Positions 7,270 through 15,844 of a stretch of DNA of 64,000 nt are shown piece by piece. Source of the stretch: Streptomyces aquilus (lineage in GTDB: Bacteria > Actinomycetota > Actinomycetes > Streptomycetales > Streptomycetaceae); the NCBI RefSeq assembly GCF_003955715.1, contig NZ_CP034463.1, positions 7,688,001 to 7,752,000 of the forward strand. The letters run 5' to 3'. The translations under genes and the position numbers were made by a program. Numbering within the stretch: position 1 is the first letter of the stretch; the number at the start of each line of letters is the position of its first letter. Below the pieces are notes generated by a model. That model saw only the letters and a program-made list of their open reading frames with translations, was not told where the DNA came from and made no database searches.

Positions 7270-9318
7270 GTGTCCAAACTGACCGACGTGCCCAAACGGA
7301 TCCTGATCGGGCGCGCACTGCGCAGTGACCGGCTCGGGGAAACGCTCCTGCCGAAGCGCATCGCCCTTCCCGTGTTCGCCTCCGACCCGCTGTCCTCCGT
7401 GGCCTACGCGCCCGGCGAGGTGCTGCTGGTCCTGTCCATCGCGGGCGTGTCGGCGTACCACTTCAGCCCCTGGATCGCGGTCGCGGTCGTCGTGCTGATG
7501 TTCACGGTGGTCGCCTCCTACCGGCAGAACGTGCACGCGTACCCGAGCGGCGGCGGCGACTACGAGGTGGCCAACACCAACCTCGGCCCGAAGGCCGGGC
7601 TCACGGTCGCCAGCGCCCTGCTCGTCGACTACGTCCTCACCGTCGCCGTGTCCATCGCCTCCGGCATCGAGAACCTCGGCTCCGCCGTGCCGTTCGTCGT
7701 CGAGCACAAGGTGCTCTGCGCGCTCGCGGTGATCGTGCTGCTCACGCTGATGAACCTGCGTGGCGTGAAGGAGTCCGGCTCGCTGTTCGCGATCCCGACG
7801 TACGTGTTCGTCGCGGGCGTCTTCATCATGATCGCGTGGGGCGCGTTCCGCGGGCTGGTCCTCGACGAGACCATGCGGGCGCCGACGGCCGGTTACGAGA
7901 TCAAGGCCGAGCACCAGGGGCTGGCCGGTTTCGCCCTCGTCTTCCTCCTCCTGCGGGCCTTCTCCTCCGGCTGTGCGGCGCTGACCGGTGTCGAGGCGAT
8001 CTCCAACGGTGTTCCGGCGTTCCGCAAGCCGAAGTCCAAGAACGCGGCGACCACGCTCGCGGCGATGGGCCTGCTGGCCGTGACGATGTTCTGCGGCATC
8101 ATCGCGCTCGCCATGACGACCAAGGTCCGCATGGCCGAGAACCCGGCCGAGGACCTGCTGAAGGACGGGGTCGCGATCGGCGCCGACTACGTCCAGAACC
8201 CGGTCATCTCGCAGGTCGCCGAGGCCGTCTTCGGCAAGGGCAGCTTCCTGTTCATCGTGCTGGCGGCGGCGACGGCGCTGGTGCTGTTCCTGGCCGCCAA
8301 CACGGCCTACAACGGCTTCCCGCTGCTGGGCTCGATCCTCGCCCAGGACCGCTACCTGCCGCGCCAGCTGCACACCCGCGGCGACCGTCTCGCGTTCTCC
8401 AACGGCATCGTGCTCCTCGCGAGCGCGGCGGGCCTGCTGGTCTGGATCTACGGCGCCGACTCCACGCGCCTCATCCAGCTCTACATCGTCGGCGTGTTCG
8501 TGTCCTTCACGCTCAGCCAGACCGGCATGGTCCGGCACTGGAACCGCCACCTGGCCACCGAGAAGGACGCGGCGACCCGCAGCCACATGATCCGCTCCCG
8601 GGCGATCAACGCCTTCGGCGCCTTCTTCACCGGCCTGGTGCTGGTCGTCGTCCTCGTCACCAAGTTCACGCACGGCGCCTGGGTCGCGCTGCTCGGCATG
8701 GTGATCTTCTACGCGACGATGTCGGCCATCCGTAAGCACTACGACCGCGTCGCCGACGAGATCGCGGCCCCCGAGGGACCGAGCGACGACAGCGTCCGCC
8801 CGTCCCGGGTGCATTCGGTGGTGCTGATCTCCAAGATCCACCGGCCGACGCTCAGGGCACTGGCGTACGCCAAGCTGCTGCGCTCGGACACCCTGGAGGC
8901 GCTCAGCGTCAACGTCGACCCGGTCGAGACCAAGGCGCTGCGCGAGGAGTGGGAGCGGCGCGGGATCGACGTACCGCTGAAGGTCCTCGACTCGCCCTAC
9001 CGCGAGATCACCCGGCCCGTCATCGAGTACGTGAAGAGCCTGCGCAAGGAGTCGCCGCGGGACGCGGTGTCCGTGATCATCCCCGAGTACGTCGTCGGCC
9101 ACTGGTACGAGCACCTGCTGCACAACCAGAGCGCGCTGCGGCTGAAGGGCCGGCTGCTGTTCACGCCGGGCGTCATGGTGACCTCGGTGCCCTACCAGTT
9201 GCAGTCCTCCGAGGCGGCGAAGAACCGGGCCCGCAAGCGGCAGGAGTGGAACGCGCCGGGTGCGGTGCGGCGTGGTCCGGCGCACGAGCGGGCGAAGGAG
9301 ACGTCCTCGCAGCCGTAG
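7270..9318 (+). CDS. APC-superfamily permease, KimA-like K+ uptake protein
   Basis: This protein of about 682 residues has some 12 transmembrane segments in the first 480 residues and a soluble C-terminal domain of about 200 residues. Its sequence strongly resembles KimA (formerly YdaO), the high-affinity proton-coupled K+ importer of Bacillus subtilis: FASDPLSSVAY in the first helix, SYRQ and YPSGGG after the second, LRAFSSGCAALTGVEAISN, RGDRLAFSNG, and LHNQSALRLKGRLL near the end. General annotation would say amino-acid permease. Start: a GTG at 7270 (VSKLTDVP) is chosen because the conserved region begins directly after it; upstream in-frame codons lie in the promoter region. No c-di-AMP riboswitch like that of B. 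subtilis was recognised upstream. Confidence 0.85.
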   Translation: MSKLTDVPKRILIGRALRSDRLGETLLPKRIALPVFASDPLSSVAYAPGEVLLVLSIAGVSAYHFSPWIAVAVVVLMFTVVASYRQNVHAYPSGGGDYEVANTNLGPKAGLTVASALLVDYVLTVAVSIASGIENLGSAVPFVVEHKVLCALAVIVLLTLMNLRGVKESGSLFAIPTYVFVAGVFIMIAWGAFRGLVLDETMRAPTAGYEIKAEHQGLAGFALVFLLLRAFSSGCAALTGVEAISNGVPAFRKPKSKNAATTLAAMGLLAVTMFCGIIALAMTTKVRMAENPAEDLLKDGVAIGADYVQNPVISQVAEAVFGKGSFLFIVLAAATALVLFLAANTAYNGFPLLGSILAQDRYLPRQLHTRGDRLAFSNGIVLLASAAGLLVWIYGADSTRLIQLYIVGVFVSFTLSQTGMVRHWNRHLATEKDAATRSHMIRSRAINAFGAFFTGLVLVVVLVTKFTHGAWVALLGMVIFYATMSAIRKHYDRVADEIAAPEGPSDDSVRPSRVHSVVLISKIHRPTLRALAYAKLLRSDTLEALSVNVDPVETKALREEWERRGIDVPLKVLDSPYREITRPVIEYVKSLRKESPRDAVSVIIPEYVVGHWYEHLLHNQSALRLKGRLLFTPGVMVTSVPYQLQSSEAAKNRARKRQEWNAPGAVRRGPAHERAKETSSQP

Positions 9319-9380
9319 ACTGGCTCCTCTTTCCCTTCCTTCCCCTTTTCCCCTTGACGACGTTGTGGAGTCACCCCGCC

Positions 9381-10709
9381 ATGCAGGCAGAACCGAAGAA
9401 ATCGCTGGTGGGGGTGGACTTCGAGGTCGAGGTCGGCCCGGTGGCCCACGGCGGGCACTGCATCGCCCGCACCGCCGACGGCCAGGTCCTGTTCGTCCGG
9501 CACGCGCTGCCCGGTGAGCGGGTCGTGGCGCGGGTGACCGAGGGCGAGGAGGGGGCGCGGTTCCTGCGTGCGGACGCCGTGGAGATCCTCGGCGCGTCCA
9601 AGGACCGCATCGAGGCACCCTGTCCCTTCGCCGGTCCCGGCCGCTGCGGTGGCTGCGACTGGCAGCACGCCAAACCGGGTGCGCAGCGCAGGCTGAAGGG
9701 CGAGGTCGTGGCCGAGCAGTTGCAGCGGCTCGCCGGGCTCACGCCCGAGGAGGCCGGCTGGGACGGCACCGTGATGCCGGCCGAGGGCGACAAGCTGCCG
9801 GCGGGTGAGGTGCCCGCGTGGCGGACGCGTGTGCAGTACGCGGTGACGCCGGACGGCCGTGCGGGACTGCGCCGGCACCGCTCGCACGAGGTCGAGCCGA
9901 TCGACCACTGCATGATCGCGGCGCCGGGCGTCAGCGAGCTGGGTATCGAGGCGCGGGACTGGTCCGGGATGGCGTCGGTGGACGCGATCGCGGCGACGGG
10001 TTCGCAGGACCGCATGGTCATCCTGGAGCCCCGCCCGGGCGCCCGCCTCCCCCTCGTCGAACTCGACAAGCCCGTGTCCGTCATGCGCGTCGACGAGAAG
10101 GACGGCGGCATCCACCGCGTCCACGGCCGCGCGTTCGTGCGCGAGCGGGCCGACGGGCGGACGCACCGGGTGGGCAGCGGCGGCTTCTGGCAGGTCCACC
10201 CGATGGCGGCCGACACCCTGGTCACGGCGGTCATGCAGGGGCTGCTGCCGCGCAAGGGCGAGATGGCGCTGGACCTGTACTGCGGGGTGGGCCTGTTCGC
10301 GGGCGCGCTCGCCGACCGCCTCGGCGACCAGGGCGCGGTCCTCGGCATCGAGTCCGGCAAGCGGGCCGTCGAGGACGCCCGGCACAACCTCGCCGACTTC
10401 GACCGCGTCCGCATCGAGCAGGGCAAGGTGGAGTCGGTCCTGCCGCGCACCGGGATCACCGAGGTCGACCTCATCGTCCTGGACCCGCCCCGCGCGGGCG
10501 CGGGCCGCAAGACGGTGGAGCACCTGGCGGGGCTGGGGGCGCGGCGGATCGCGTACGTGGCGTGCGATCCGGCGGCGTTGGCCCGGGATCTGGGGTACTT
10601 CCGGGACGGGGGGTATCGGGTGCGGACGCTTCGGGTGTTCGATCTGTTTCCGATGACGCATCACGTTGAGTGCGTCGCGATCCTTGAACCGGCTGCAAAG
10701 GGCTCTTGA
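9381..10709 (+). CDS. Class I SAM-dependent RNA 5-methyluridine methyltransferase (TrmA/RlmD family)
   Basis: This 442-residue enzyme should methylate C5 of a uridine in tRNA or 23S rRNA. An N-terminal TRAM-like beta domain (about residues 12-70) is followed by a [4Fe-4S] ligand set C81, C89, C92 and probably a Cys near 177 (DHCM). The SAM loop LDLYCGVGLF is near residue 298, the DPPRAG motif follows, and the catalytic Cys395 lies in VACDPAALARDL. All residues needed for catalysis are present. The ATG at 9381 begins the conserved part. It follows the permease by 62 bp, including a pyrimidine-rich stretch, and probably has its own promoter. Which RNA it modifies cannot be told from the sequence. 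Confidence 0.92.
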   Translation: MQAEPKKSLVGVDFEVEVGPVAHGGHCIARTADGQVLFVRHALPGERVVARVTEGEEGARFLRADAVEILGASKDRIEAPCPFAGPGRCGGCDWQHAKPGAQRRLKGEVVAEQLQRLAGLTPEEAGWDGTVMPAEGDKLPAGEVPAWRTRVQYAVTPDGRAGLRRHRSHEVEPIDHCMIAAPGVSELGIEARDWSGMASVDAIAATGSQDRMVILEPRPGARLPLVELDKPVSVMRVDEKDGGIHRVHGRAFVRERADGRTHRVGSGGFWQVHPMAADTLVTAVMQGLLPRKGEMALDLYCGVGLFAGALADRLGDQGAVLGIESGKRAVEDARHNLADFDRVRIEQGKVESVLPRTGITEVDLIVLDPPRAGAGRKTVEHLAGLGARRIAYVACDPAALARDLGYFRDGGYRVRTLRVFDLFPMTHHVECVAILEPAAKGS

Positions 10710-10741
10710 CCTGGTGTTTTGCTCAGGAGCCCGGGTAGGGG

Positions 10742-10810
10742 ATCGCCGACGGTGCCGGCTACTCCAAGGCGGCTGTGCTGAAGCGCTTCGGCTCGAAGGA
10801 GCGGATCCAG
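10742..10810 (+). pseudogene. Remnant of a TetR-family helix-turn-helix
   Basis: One frame encodes IADGAGYSKAAVLKRFGSKE and then RIQ, which is the recognition-helix block of a TetR/AcrR regulator (compare the usual YSKGAFYHHFGSKE). A stop codon lies 4 bp before the block (10736-10738), no start or upstream helix is present, and the similarity is lost shortly after. It lies just beyond the 3' end of the catabolic operon at 10908-15597. Confidence 0.65.
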
Positions 10811-10907
10811 GACGCAAGTCTGGCTTCGACGCTGTCGAGAACGCCTCGCAGGCCGCGAGCAGGTGCGCGTCGGCTCGCGGTTCATGCGTAAGGGCCGTTG
10901 CCGTAGG

Positions 10908-12239
10908 TCAGGTGTTGCCGGGAGAGCCCGCGGGGCCGATGCTGCGTAGCAGCCGTTCTCCGGACTCGCGTAGCCGGTCCTTGGTCTCGTCGAGGCCGGA
11001 TGCGAGCAGGGCGTGATCGCGTTTGCGCCAGGTGCCGGCGACCATCACGGCTTCGATGTTGGCGATGTCGGCGTGCAGGACCGTGGCGATCGGGTCGTGC
11101 GCCGGCCACAGGTTGAGCGCCCGGGCGTCGACGGCGACCACGTCGGCCTGCATGCCCGGCTCGATCCGGCCGACCTTGTCTGCCAGGCCCAGCGCCTTCG
11201 CTCCTTCGACCGTGGCCCAGGCGAGCGCCTGTTTGCCGGTGACGGACGGTGTGTTGGCGTACGTGCCGGTCGTCTGCCGGTGGTGGGCGTGGTCCAGGCT
11301 GCGCTGGTGGGCCAGGGCGATCCGGGCGGCGGTGAGGACCGTGCCGGGTACGGCGGTGTCGATGTCGGTGCCCAGCGAGGGTGCCGCGCCCAGGCTCAGC
11401 AGGGATCCGGTGATGGGTGTGCCGTGCCCCTGGCCCAGTTCGTTCTCCGGGGTGGTGGTGAAGGTGACGCCCGCTGCGACGAGGGTCTTGATCCAGTCCT
11501 CGGGCAGGTCGGCTCCGTGCACGATGTTGGTGAGGGGGCTGAACAGCCCGGCAGCACGTACCGCATCCCAGCCGGGTGCGGGGTCGCCGCCGCTCTGGTG
11601 CATCGAGACGACGAGGCCGCGTTCGGCGCCGGCTCGGAAGTCGGCCACCGCGGTCTCCGGCGAGGAGTACTGCGGGCCCTGGAGTGCCATGCCCAGGGTG
11701 AGGAGGTCGTGGTCGCGGACGGGGCCGTCGAGCAGCCGGTCGATCTCGGCGAGCGGGTGGGGTGTGTCCGGCGAGCGGTAGGGCGTGCCGTGCAGGAAGA
11801 CGGCCCGGATCCCGGCCTGGACCAGTCCCTCGACGGCCGCGTCGGCGTGTTCGAGGGAAAGGGCGTTGTGGCACCAGTCGCCCACCGTGGTCGTACCGCA
11901 GTTGAGCTGGTTCAGGGCGCCGGCGAGATTGCTGATGTGCAGGTCGGCTGGGGTGTAGTGCCCGGCGCACGCGCCGTGGAGGTGGGTGAGGTACTGCATC
12001 AGCGTCCAGTCGGCGCCCGCGGAGCGCAGCGCGGTCTGCCAGGTGTGCAGATGGGCGTTGACCAGGCCGGGGACGAGGACGCGGCCGGAGAAGTCGACGA
12101 CCTCGGCGTCGGGCGCCTCGATGGTTTCGCCGACGGCGGCGATGGTCTCGCCGTCGACGAGGATGTCGGCATGCTCGGCGTCGGGCCGGTCCGGCGCCAT
12201 CGTGATGACCTGCGCCCCGCGCAGCAGTATGCGGCTCAT
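10908..12239 (-). CDS. Amidohydrolase-family metal-dependent hydrolase or deaminase
   Basis: This 443-residue TIM-barrel enzyme is of the AtzA/TrzN/cytosine-deaminase-like branch of the amidohydrolase superfamily. Metal ligands are visible: H63 and H65 (NAHLH), H214 (SMHQ), H241 (IVHGA) and D292 (LGTDID). Substrates of the family are imides, ureas, N-heterocycles and aminated purines; this one is unknown. The ATG overlaps the stop of the upstream FAD monooxygenase (ATGA), making it the last gene of a four-gene operon. That context suggests it hydrolyses or deaminates a hydroxylated intermediate or an N-containing ring. Confidence 0.85.
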   Translation of the reverse strand: MSRILLRGAQVITMAPDRPDAEHADILVDGETIAAVGETIEAPDAEVVDFSGRVLVPGLVNAHLHTWQTALRSAGADWTLMQYLTHLHGACAGHYTPADLHISNLAGALNQLNCGTTTVGDWCHNALSLEHADAAVEGLVQAGIRAVFLHGTPYRSPDTPHPLAEIDRLLDGPVRDHDLLTLGMALQGPQYSSPETAVADFRAGAERGLVVSMHQSGGDPAPGWDAVRAAGLFSPLTNIVHGADLPEDWIKTLVAAGVTFTTTPENELGQGHGTPITGSLLSLGAAPSLGTDIDTAVPGTVLTAARIALAHQRSLDHAHHRQTTGTYANTPSVTGKQALAWATVEGAKALGLADKVGRIEPGMQADVVAVDARALNLWPAHDPIATVLHADIANIEAVMVAGTWRKRDHALLASGLDETKDRLRESGERLLRSIGPAGSPGNT

Positions 12240-13822
12240 TCAGTGGCCCCCGAACCGGGGGAGGTGCGGCTCTGCTGGGACATGGTGCGGCTCCTTGCCT
12301 CGGGCGTCACTGCCCGCACGGCGGCTTGTGTGGTGGTGAGGAGATCCCGAGTGGCGATGTGCCCGATGTAGCCGTCGGGACGGATCAGCAGCAGGGTGTC
12401 GCCGGTCAGGCCGTAGGCACTGCGCAGTGTGTCCTCGGGGTCGGAGAAGTCCGCGGACGGTCCGACGGCGATCCGCTTCAGCCGGGCGCCCGTCGGCGGC
12501 CAGTCGAGGAGTTCGAGGTCCCGGGCGGCGCCGGGGCCGTAGGCGAGGGCGGTGAAGTGCGGTCCCTGGAAGAGGGTGAACAGGCGGGTCTCGGAGCCGT
12601 CGGCGCCGAGCAGCCGGGCGTCCGGGGCACGGTCGCCCACGTGCAGCGTGCCGGTGTCGCCGCTGTCGCCGTCGGCGGGGGCGAGCGGGCCGCCGTAGTA
12701 GGTCAGGGCGAGCTGCTGTTCGTCCTTGCCACGCTTCATGCTGGAGGGGTCCAGCTTGGCGAGGCCGCCCCACTTCTCCGTGGACAGTCCCAGGACCCCG
12801 GCGGCGATCGGCTGCCGCTCGGCCTCGTAGGTGTCCAGCAGGGCCGGGTCGGCTCCGGCGAGGACCTGGCCGAGCTTCCAGCCGAGGTTGTAGCCGTCCT
12901 GCATACCGGTGTTCAGGCCCTGGGCACCGGCCGGGGTGTGGACGTGCGCGGCGTCGCCGACGAGGAAGACACGTCCGCGGCCGTAGCGCTTCGCCAGGCG
13001 GATGTTGGGCCGGAACACGGACGTCCAGTGGATCTCGTGCAGCTGGATGTGCCGGTTGCGGGTGTGGGAGTGGATCCGGTCGATGATGGCGCCGATCTCC
13101 TGGGGCGGCTTCTCGTCGGGCGTGAGCCGGATCATCCACTGGAACATGTCGCTGTCGGGGAGCGGGCAGGCGCCGATGAGCTTGCCGCCGAGGCCGGGCC
13201 ACATGTGCCACCGGTTGCGGGCCAGGCCACTCACGGAGGCGTCCACGATCAGCACGCGGTCGGCCTCGTCCGTCGTCCCTACGAAACCGATGTCGAGTTG
13301 CTTGCGCACCGCGCTGGAGCCGCCGTCGGCCCCCACGGCATAGCGGGCGACGATCTCCTCGACCCCGTCCGCGCCCACCACCTTGGCGGTCACCGTGTCC
13401 TCGTCCTGCGTCAGCTCGGTCAGTTCCTTGCCGAACTCGACCTCGCGGCCGAGCTCACCGAGCCGGGCGTGCAGGGCGCGGTCCGTGCGGAACTGCGGGA
13501 TCAGCCAGGTGTTCGGGTACGGGACGTCCGGGGTCGCCTCTCTGTGGGGGAACATCTTCCACGGCACCCCGATGGGTCCCGCGTGGATCCCGAGCTTGGG
13601 ATAGATGTCGCCGCCGGCCAGCACGTCGTCGAGAGCGCCGAGGTCTTCCAGGACTTCCAGGCTGCGCGGCTGGATGCCCTTGGCGCGCGAGCCGTCGAAA
13701 GCGTGGGGGGACCTGTCGACGATCCGGACGTCGAGTCCGCGGCGTACGAGGTCGATCGCCAAGGCGGAGCCGGACGGGCCGGCACCGATGATCAGGACGT
13801 CGATGGCCTGCGGACTGTTCAT
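12236..13822 (-). CDS. FAD-dependent aromatic monooxygenase (PHBH/phenol-hydroxylase class)
   Basis: This 528-residue class A flavoprotein hydroxylase should use NAD(P)H and O2 to hydroxylate an aromatic or related ring. The FAD fingerprint GAGPSG is at residues 13-18, the DG motif AVGADGGSS is near 165-173 and the second FAD motif VFLVGDAAHVHTPAG is near 285. The last roughly 120 residues form the thioredoxin-like domain usual in the MhpA/phenol-hydroxylase group. It overlaps the upstream hydrolase and the downstream amidohydrolase by 4 bp each. Substrate unknown; a 3-hydroxyphenylpropionate- or resorcinol-type ring is plausible, but no ring-cleavage dioxygenase is encoded here. Confidence 0.88.
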   Translation of the reverse strand: MNSPQAIDVLIIGAGPSGSALAIDLVRRGLDVRIVDRSPHAFDGSRAKGIQPRSLEVLEDLGALDDVLAGGDIYPKLGIHAGPIGVPWKMFPHREATPDVPYPNTWLIPQFRTDRALHARLGELGREVEFGKELTELTQDEDTVTAKVVGADGVEEIVARYAVGADGGSSAVRKQLDIGFVGTTDEADRVLIVDASVSGLARNRWHMWPGLGGKLIGACPLPDSDMFQWMIRLTPDEKPPQEIGAIIDRIHSHTRNRHIQLHEIHWTSVFRPNIRLAKRYGRGRVFLVGDAAHVHTPAGAQGLNTGMQDGYNLGWKLGQVLAGADPALLDTYEAERQPIAAGVLGLSTEKWGGLAKLDPSSMKRGKDEQQLALTYYGGPLAPADGDSGDTGTLHVGDRAPDARLLGADGSETRLFTLFQGPHFTALAYGPGAARDLELLDWPPTGARLKRIAVGPSADFSDPEDTLRSAYGLTGDTLLLIRPDGYIGHIATRDLLTTTQAAVRAVTPEARSRTMSQQSRTSPGSGATE

Positions 13823-14724
13823 GAGTCGAGCCTTTGCGTGCGTGCGGACAGGAACGGGACGAGCTGATCGGCGACGTCGCGAGGCCGTTCGAAGGGGGCC
13901 ATATGCCCGCATTTATTGATTACGTGATCTTTCTGAGGCTTCAGCAGAGCGCGCGCTGTGTCGAAGTGCACCAGCGGCGTGACGTTGTCCTCGTCGCCCC
14001 ACAGCAGCAGCGTCGGAATGCCCAGCGCCCCCGTCCGCCGGAAAAGGTCGTCACGGCCGGCGAGCGGCAGGTGCTGCAAGGTGTCGAAGACCGCGTACAA
14101 CGAGCCCTCGAAGCGGAACGCGTCGAGGACCATCTCGGTCAGCTTCGCGCCGAGCTCGGGGTCCCGGACGTTGTGCCCCAAGTGCCCCTGGAGCAGCTGA
14201 AGGCCGCGACGGCGGGCGACCACTCCGGCCAGCAGATCGCTGCGCAGCAGCCGGTCGGGGGAGGCCAACCGCGGTTTCGCGAGACCGGCGGGGCCGACGA
14301 TGGTGAGCGTGGACACCGACGAGCGGTGGTGGGCGGCGTACGTCATGCTGACCAGCGCGCCCATGGAGGTGCCGACCAGGTGCAGGGGCCCGTCCGTCAG
14401 GCCGAGCCGGTCCGTCAACTCCGCCAACTGCCGCGTGAACAGCGTCTCGTCGTATCGCGCCGGTACCCGGTCGGAGTAGCCGCGGCCGTAGGCGCTGTAG
14501 GTCAGCGTGCGCAGCCCGCGGGCGTGCAGCTCGCTGACGAGGCCGTCCCAGTAGGACAGCGGGATGGTCAGACCGCCCGCCATCAGGACCACATCCCCGT
14601 CCCCGGGCCCCGTCAACTCGTAGTGGGTGACGCCGTCGGACAGCTCGATGAAACTGCCGCGCAGCGCCTCGCGCGAGTCGGCGGTGAGCTTGCGGTCCTC
14701 GCCCGGGGCGACGAAGTACTTCAT
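13819..14724 (-). CDS. Alpha/beta hydrolase
   Basis: This 301-residue hydrolase has a complete triad: nucleophile Ser120 in GTSMG, acid Asp244 or Asp246 in WGDED, and His274 in CGHMAPFE. It resembles C-C bond hydrolases of meta-cleavage pathways and prolyl-aminopeptidase-like esterases. The ATG at 14724 follows the first hydrolase gene by 39 bp with GGAGG upstream, and its stop is coupled to the monooxygenase start. Two hydrolases in one operon suggest either sequential hydrolytic steps or a divergence of substrate range. Confidence 0.85.
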   Translation of the reverse strand: MKYFVAPGEDRKLTADSREALRGSFIELSDGVTHYELTGPGDGDVVLMAGGLTIPLSYWDGLVSELHARGLRTLTYSAYGRGYSDRVPARYDETLFTRQLAELTDRLGLTDGPLHLVGTSMGALVSMTYAAHHRSSVSTLTIVGPAGLAKPRLASPDRLLRSDLLAGVVARRRGLQLLQGHLGHNVRDPELGAKLTEMVLDAFRFEGSLYAVFDTLQHLPLAGRDDLFRRTGALGIPTLLLWGDEDNVTPLVHFDTARALLKPQKDHVINKCGHMAPFERPRDVADQLVPFLSARTQRLDS

Positions 14725-14763
14725 GGAACGGGCCTCCTTGCCCTTGGTGCGCGGGGGTGTCGG

Positions 14764-15597
14764 CTAGTTCGCGGGGGTCTCGGCGCGCGAGCCGAGGAAC
14801 TTCGCGATCGCGTCCGCGACCCACTGCGGTTCCTCCTCCGGCAGCAGATGTCCGCCGTGGGGGTGGACGAGCTCCCGCGCGCCGGGGATGTCGCGGGTGA
14901 AGTGCTGGCCGTCGATGCTCGCGCTGCGCAGCACCAGCGTGGGCACCGTGATGCGGGGGATCTGCGCGCTGCGGTCCGGCTGGTCGGTGTTGCAGAAGTC
15001 GACGAAGGCCGAGCGGTTGCCGGGGCGGCTCATGAGCTGATGGGCGCGGTCCACCATGGCGTCGTCCACGATCTGCGAATGCGGCCCGACGGCCTCTCGC
15101 AGGTTGCGTTCGAGTGCCCCGCGCGGCATCACTCGCCTCAGCAGGGGCCGCACCAGCGGGTTGCGGGCCAGGCGCATCCCCGCGGGCACCGTCTTCTCCG
15201 GGTAGCCGGTGGCATTGACCAGCACCAGGCCGGTCAGCCGCTCCGGATGATCCAGCGCCACGTTCCAGGCGATGTTGCCGCCCAGGGAATTGCCGGCCAG
15301 CGTGAAGCGCGGCACGCCCAGCGCCTCCATGAAGCCCGCCACCGTCGCGGCGTACGCCGGAACGCGGTAGTCGCGGTCCTTGCGCGGGCCCGTCAGCCCG
15401 AACGCCGGCAGGTCGGGACGGATGACATCGAACGAATCCCACAGCAGATCCGCCACGCGGTCGAAGTGATGCAGGGATGAGGCACTGCCGTGCAGCAGCA
15501 CGAGTGCCGGGCCGTGACCAGCACGCTTGTAGTGGATCCGCAGGCCGTCCACCTCGACGAACCGGGAATCGGGCTGGGGCTCGGACCAGGTACTCAT
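14764..15597 (-). CDS. Alpha/beta hydrolase, MhpC-like, first gene of the catabolic operon
   Basis: This 277-residue protein has HGSAS (oxyanion loop) near residues 36-40, nucleophile Ser104 in GNSLGG and His250 in HPHGGH. The acid residue is less certain: the usual GxDD is replaced by SASIDGQ, where Asp229 may serve. This pattern is close to MhpC/BphD-type hydrolases. The ATG at 15597 has no ribosome-binding site, and a TTGACA -35 box lies 31 bp upstream, so the operon mRNA may be leaderless. Confidence 0.85.
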   Translation of the reverse strand: MSTWSEPQPDSRFVEVDGLRIHYKRAGHGPALVLLHGSASSLHHFDRVADLLWDSFDVIRPDLPAFGLTGPRKDRDYRVPAYAATVAGFMEALGVPRFTLAGNSLGGNIAWNVALDHPERLTGLVLVNATGYPEKTVPAGMRLARNPLVRPLLRRVMPRGALERNLREAVGPHSQIVDDAMVDRAHQLMSRPGNRSAFVDFCNTDQPDRSAQIPRITVPTLVLRSASIDGQHFTRDIPGARELVHPHGGHLLPEEEPQWVADAIAKFLGSRAETPAN

Positions 15598-15634
15598 AAT
15601 GGCTACACTGTTACCGATAAGGTGGGTGTGTCAA
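15598..15634 (-). promoter_or_regulatory. Predicted leaderless promoter and operator of the catabolic operon
   Basis: On the minus strand TTGACA (15634-15629) is followed after 18 bp by CAGTGT (15610-15605), and 7 bp later comes the ATG at 15597. The start would therefore be at or next to the initiation codon. The spacer holds an imperfect palindrome TTATCGGTAA (8 of 10 bases symmetric), a possible site for the TetR regulator whose remains lie alongside. Confidence 0.5.
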
Positions 15635-15789
15635 GAGGAAGCCGGTTGCTGGCCGAGTGGATTCCGGTCGGCCCCCACGCGATGGTGCTGCGGGAGCGCT
15701 GTGGCGCGGTCCTGCTCAAGGCGGGCTTCGAGGCCTCACTGGCCACGCGTGCGTATGTGACGCTGGCTCGCTACGTCATCCCGGCCTGA
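15622..15789 (+). pseudogene. Remnant of a TetR-family regulator C-terminal domain
   Basis: In one frame 15640-15789 encodes about 50 residues such as LRERCGAVLLKAGF and LATRAYVTLARYVI, which look like the ligand-binding helices of TetR regulators, then a stop. There is no helix-turn-helix in front; instead the promoter of the divergent operon begins. A GTG at 15622 could start a 55-residue product, but it would lack DNA binding. Divergent placement beside the operon promoter is where the intact regulator would be expected. Confidence 0.6.
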
Positions 15790-15844
15790 CGTCGGTCGCG
15801 TGCCGGACCGGGACAAATCGCGTCCTGCGCGAGACGCTGCCCGC

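Noticed and set aside
7255..9618. 787-codon minus-strand frame opposite the KimA-like gene
   Set aside because: Composition is that of antisense GC-rich shadow, with no motif and no ribosome site, while the plus-strand gene is clearly real.
15622..15789. Complete small regulator gene
   Set aside because: It lacks any helix-turn-helix and begins inside the divergent promoter, so it is treated as a TetR remnant.
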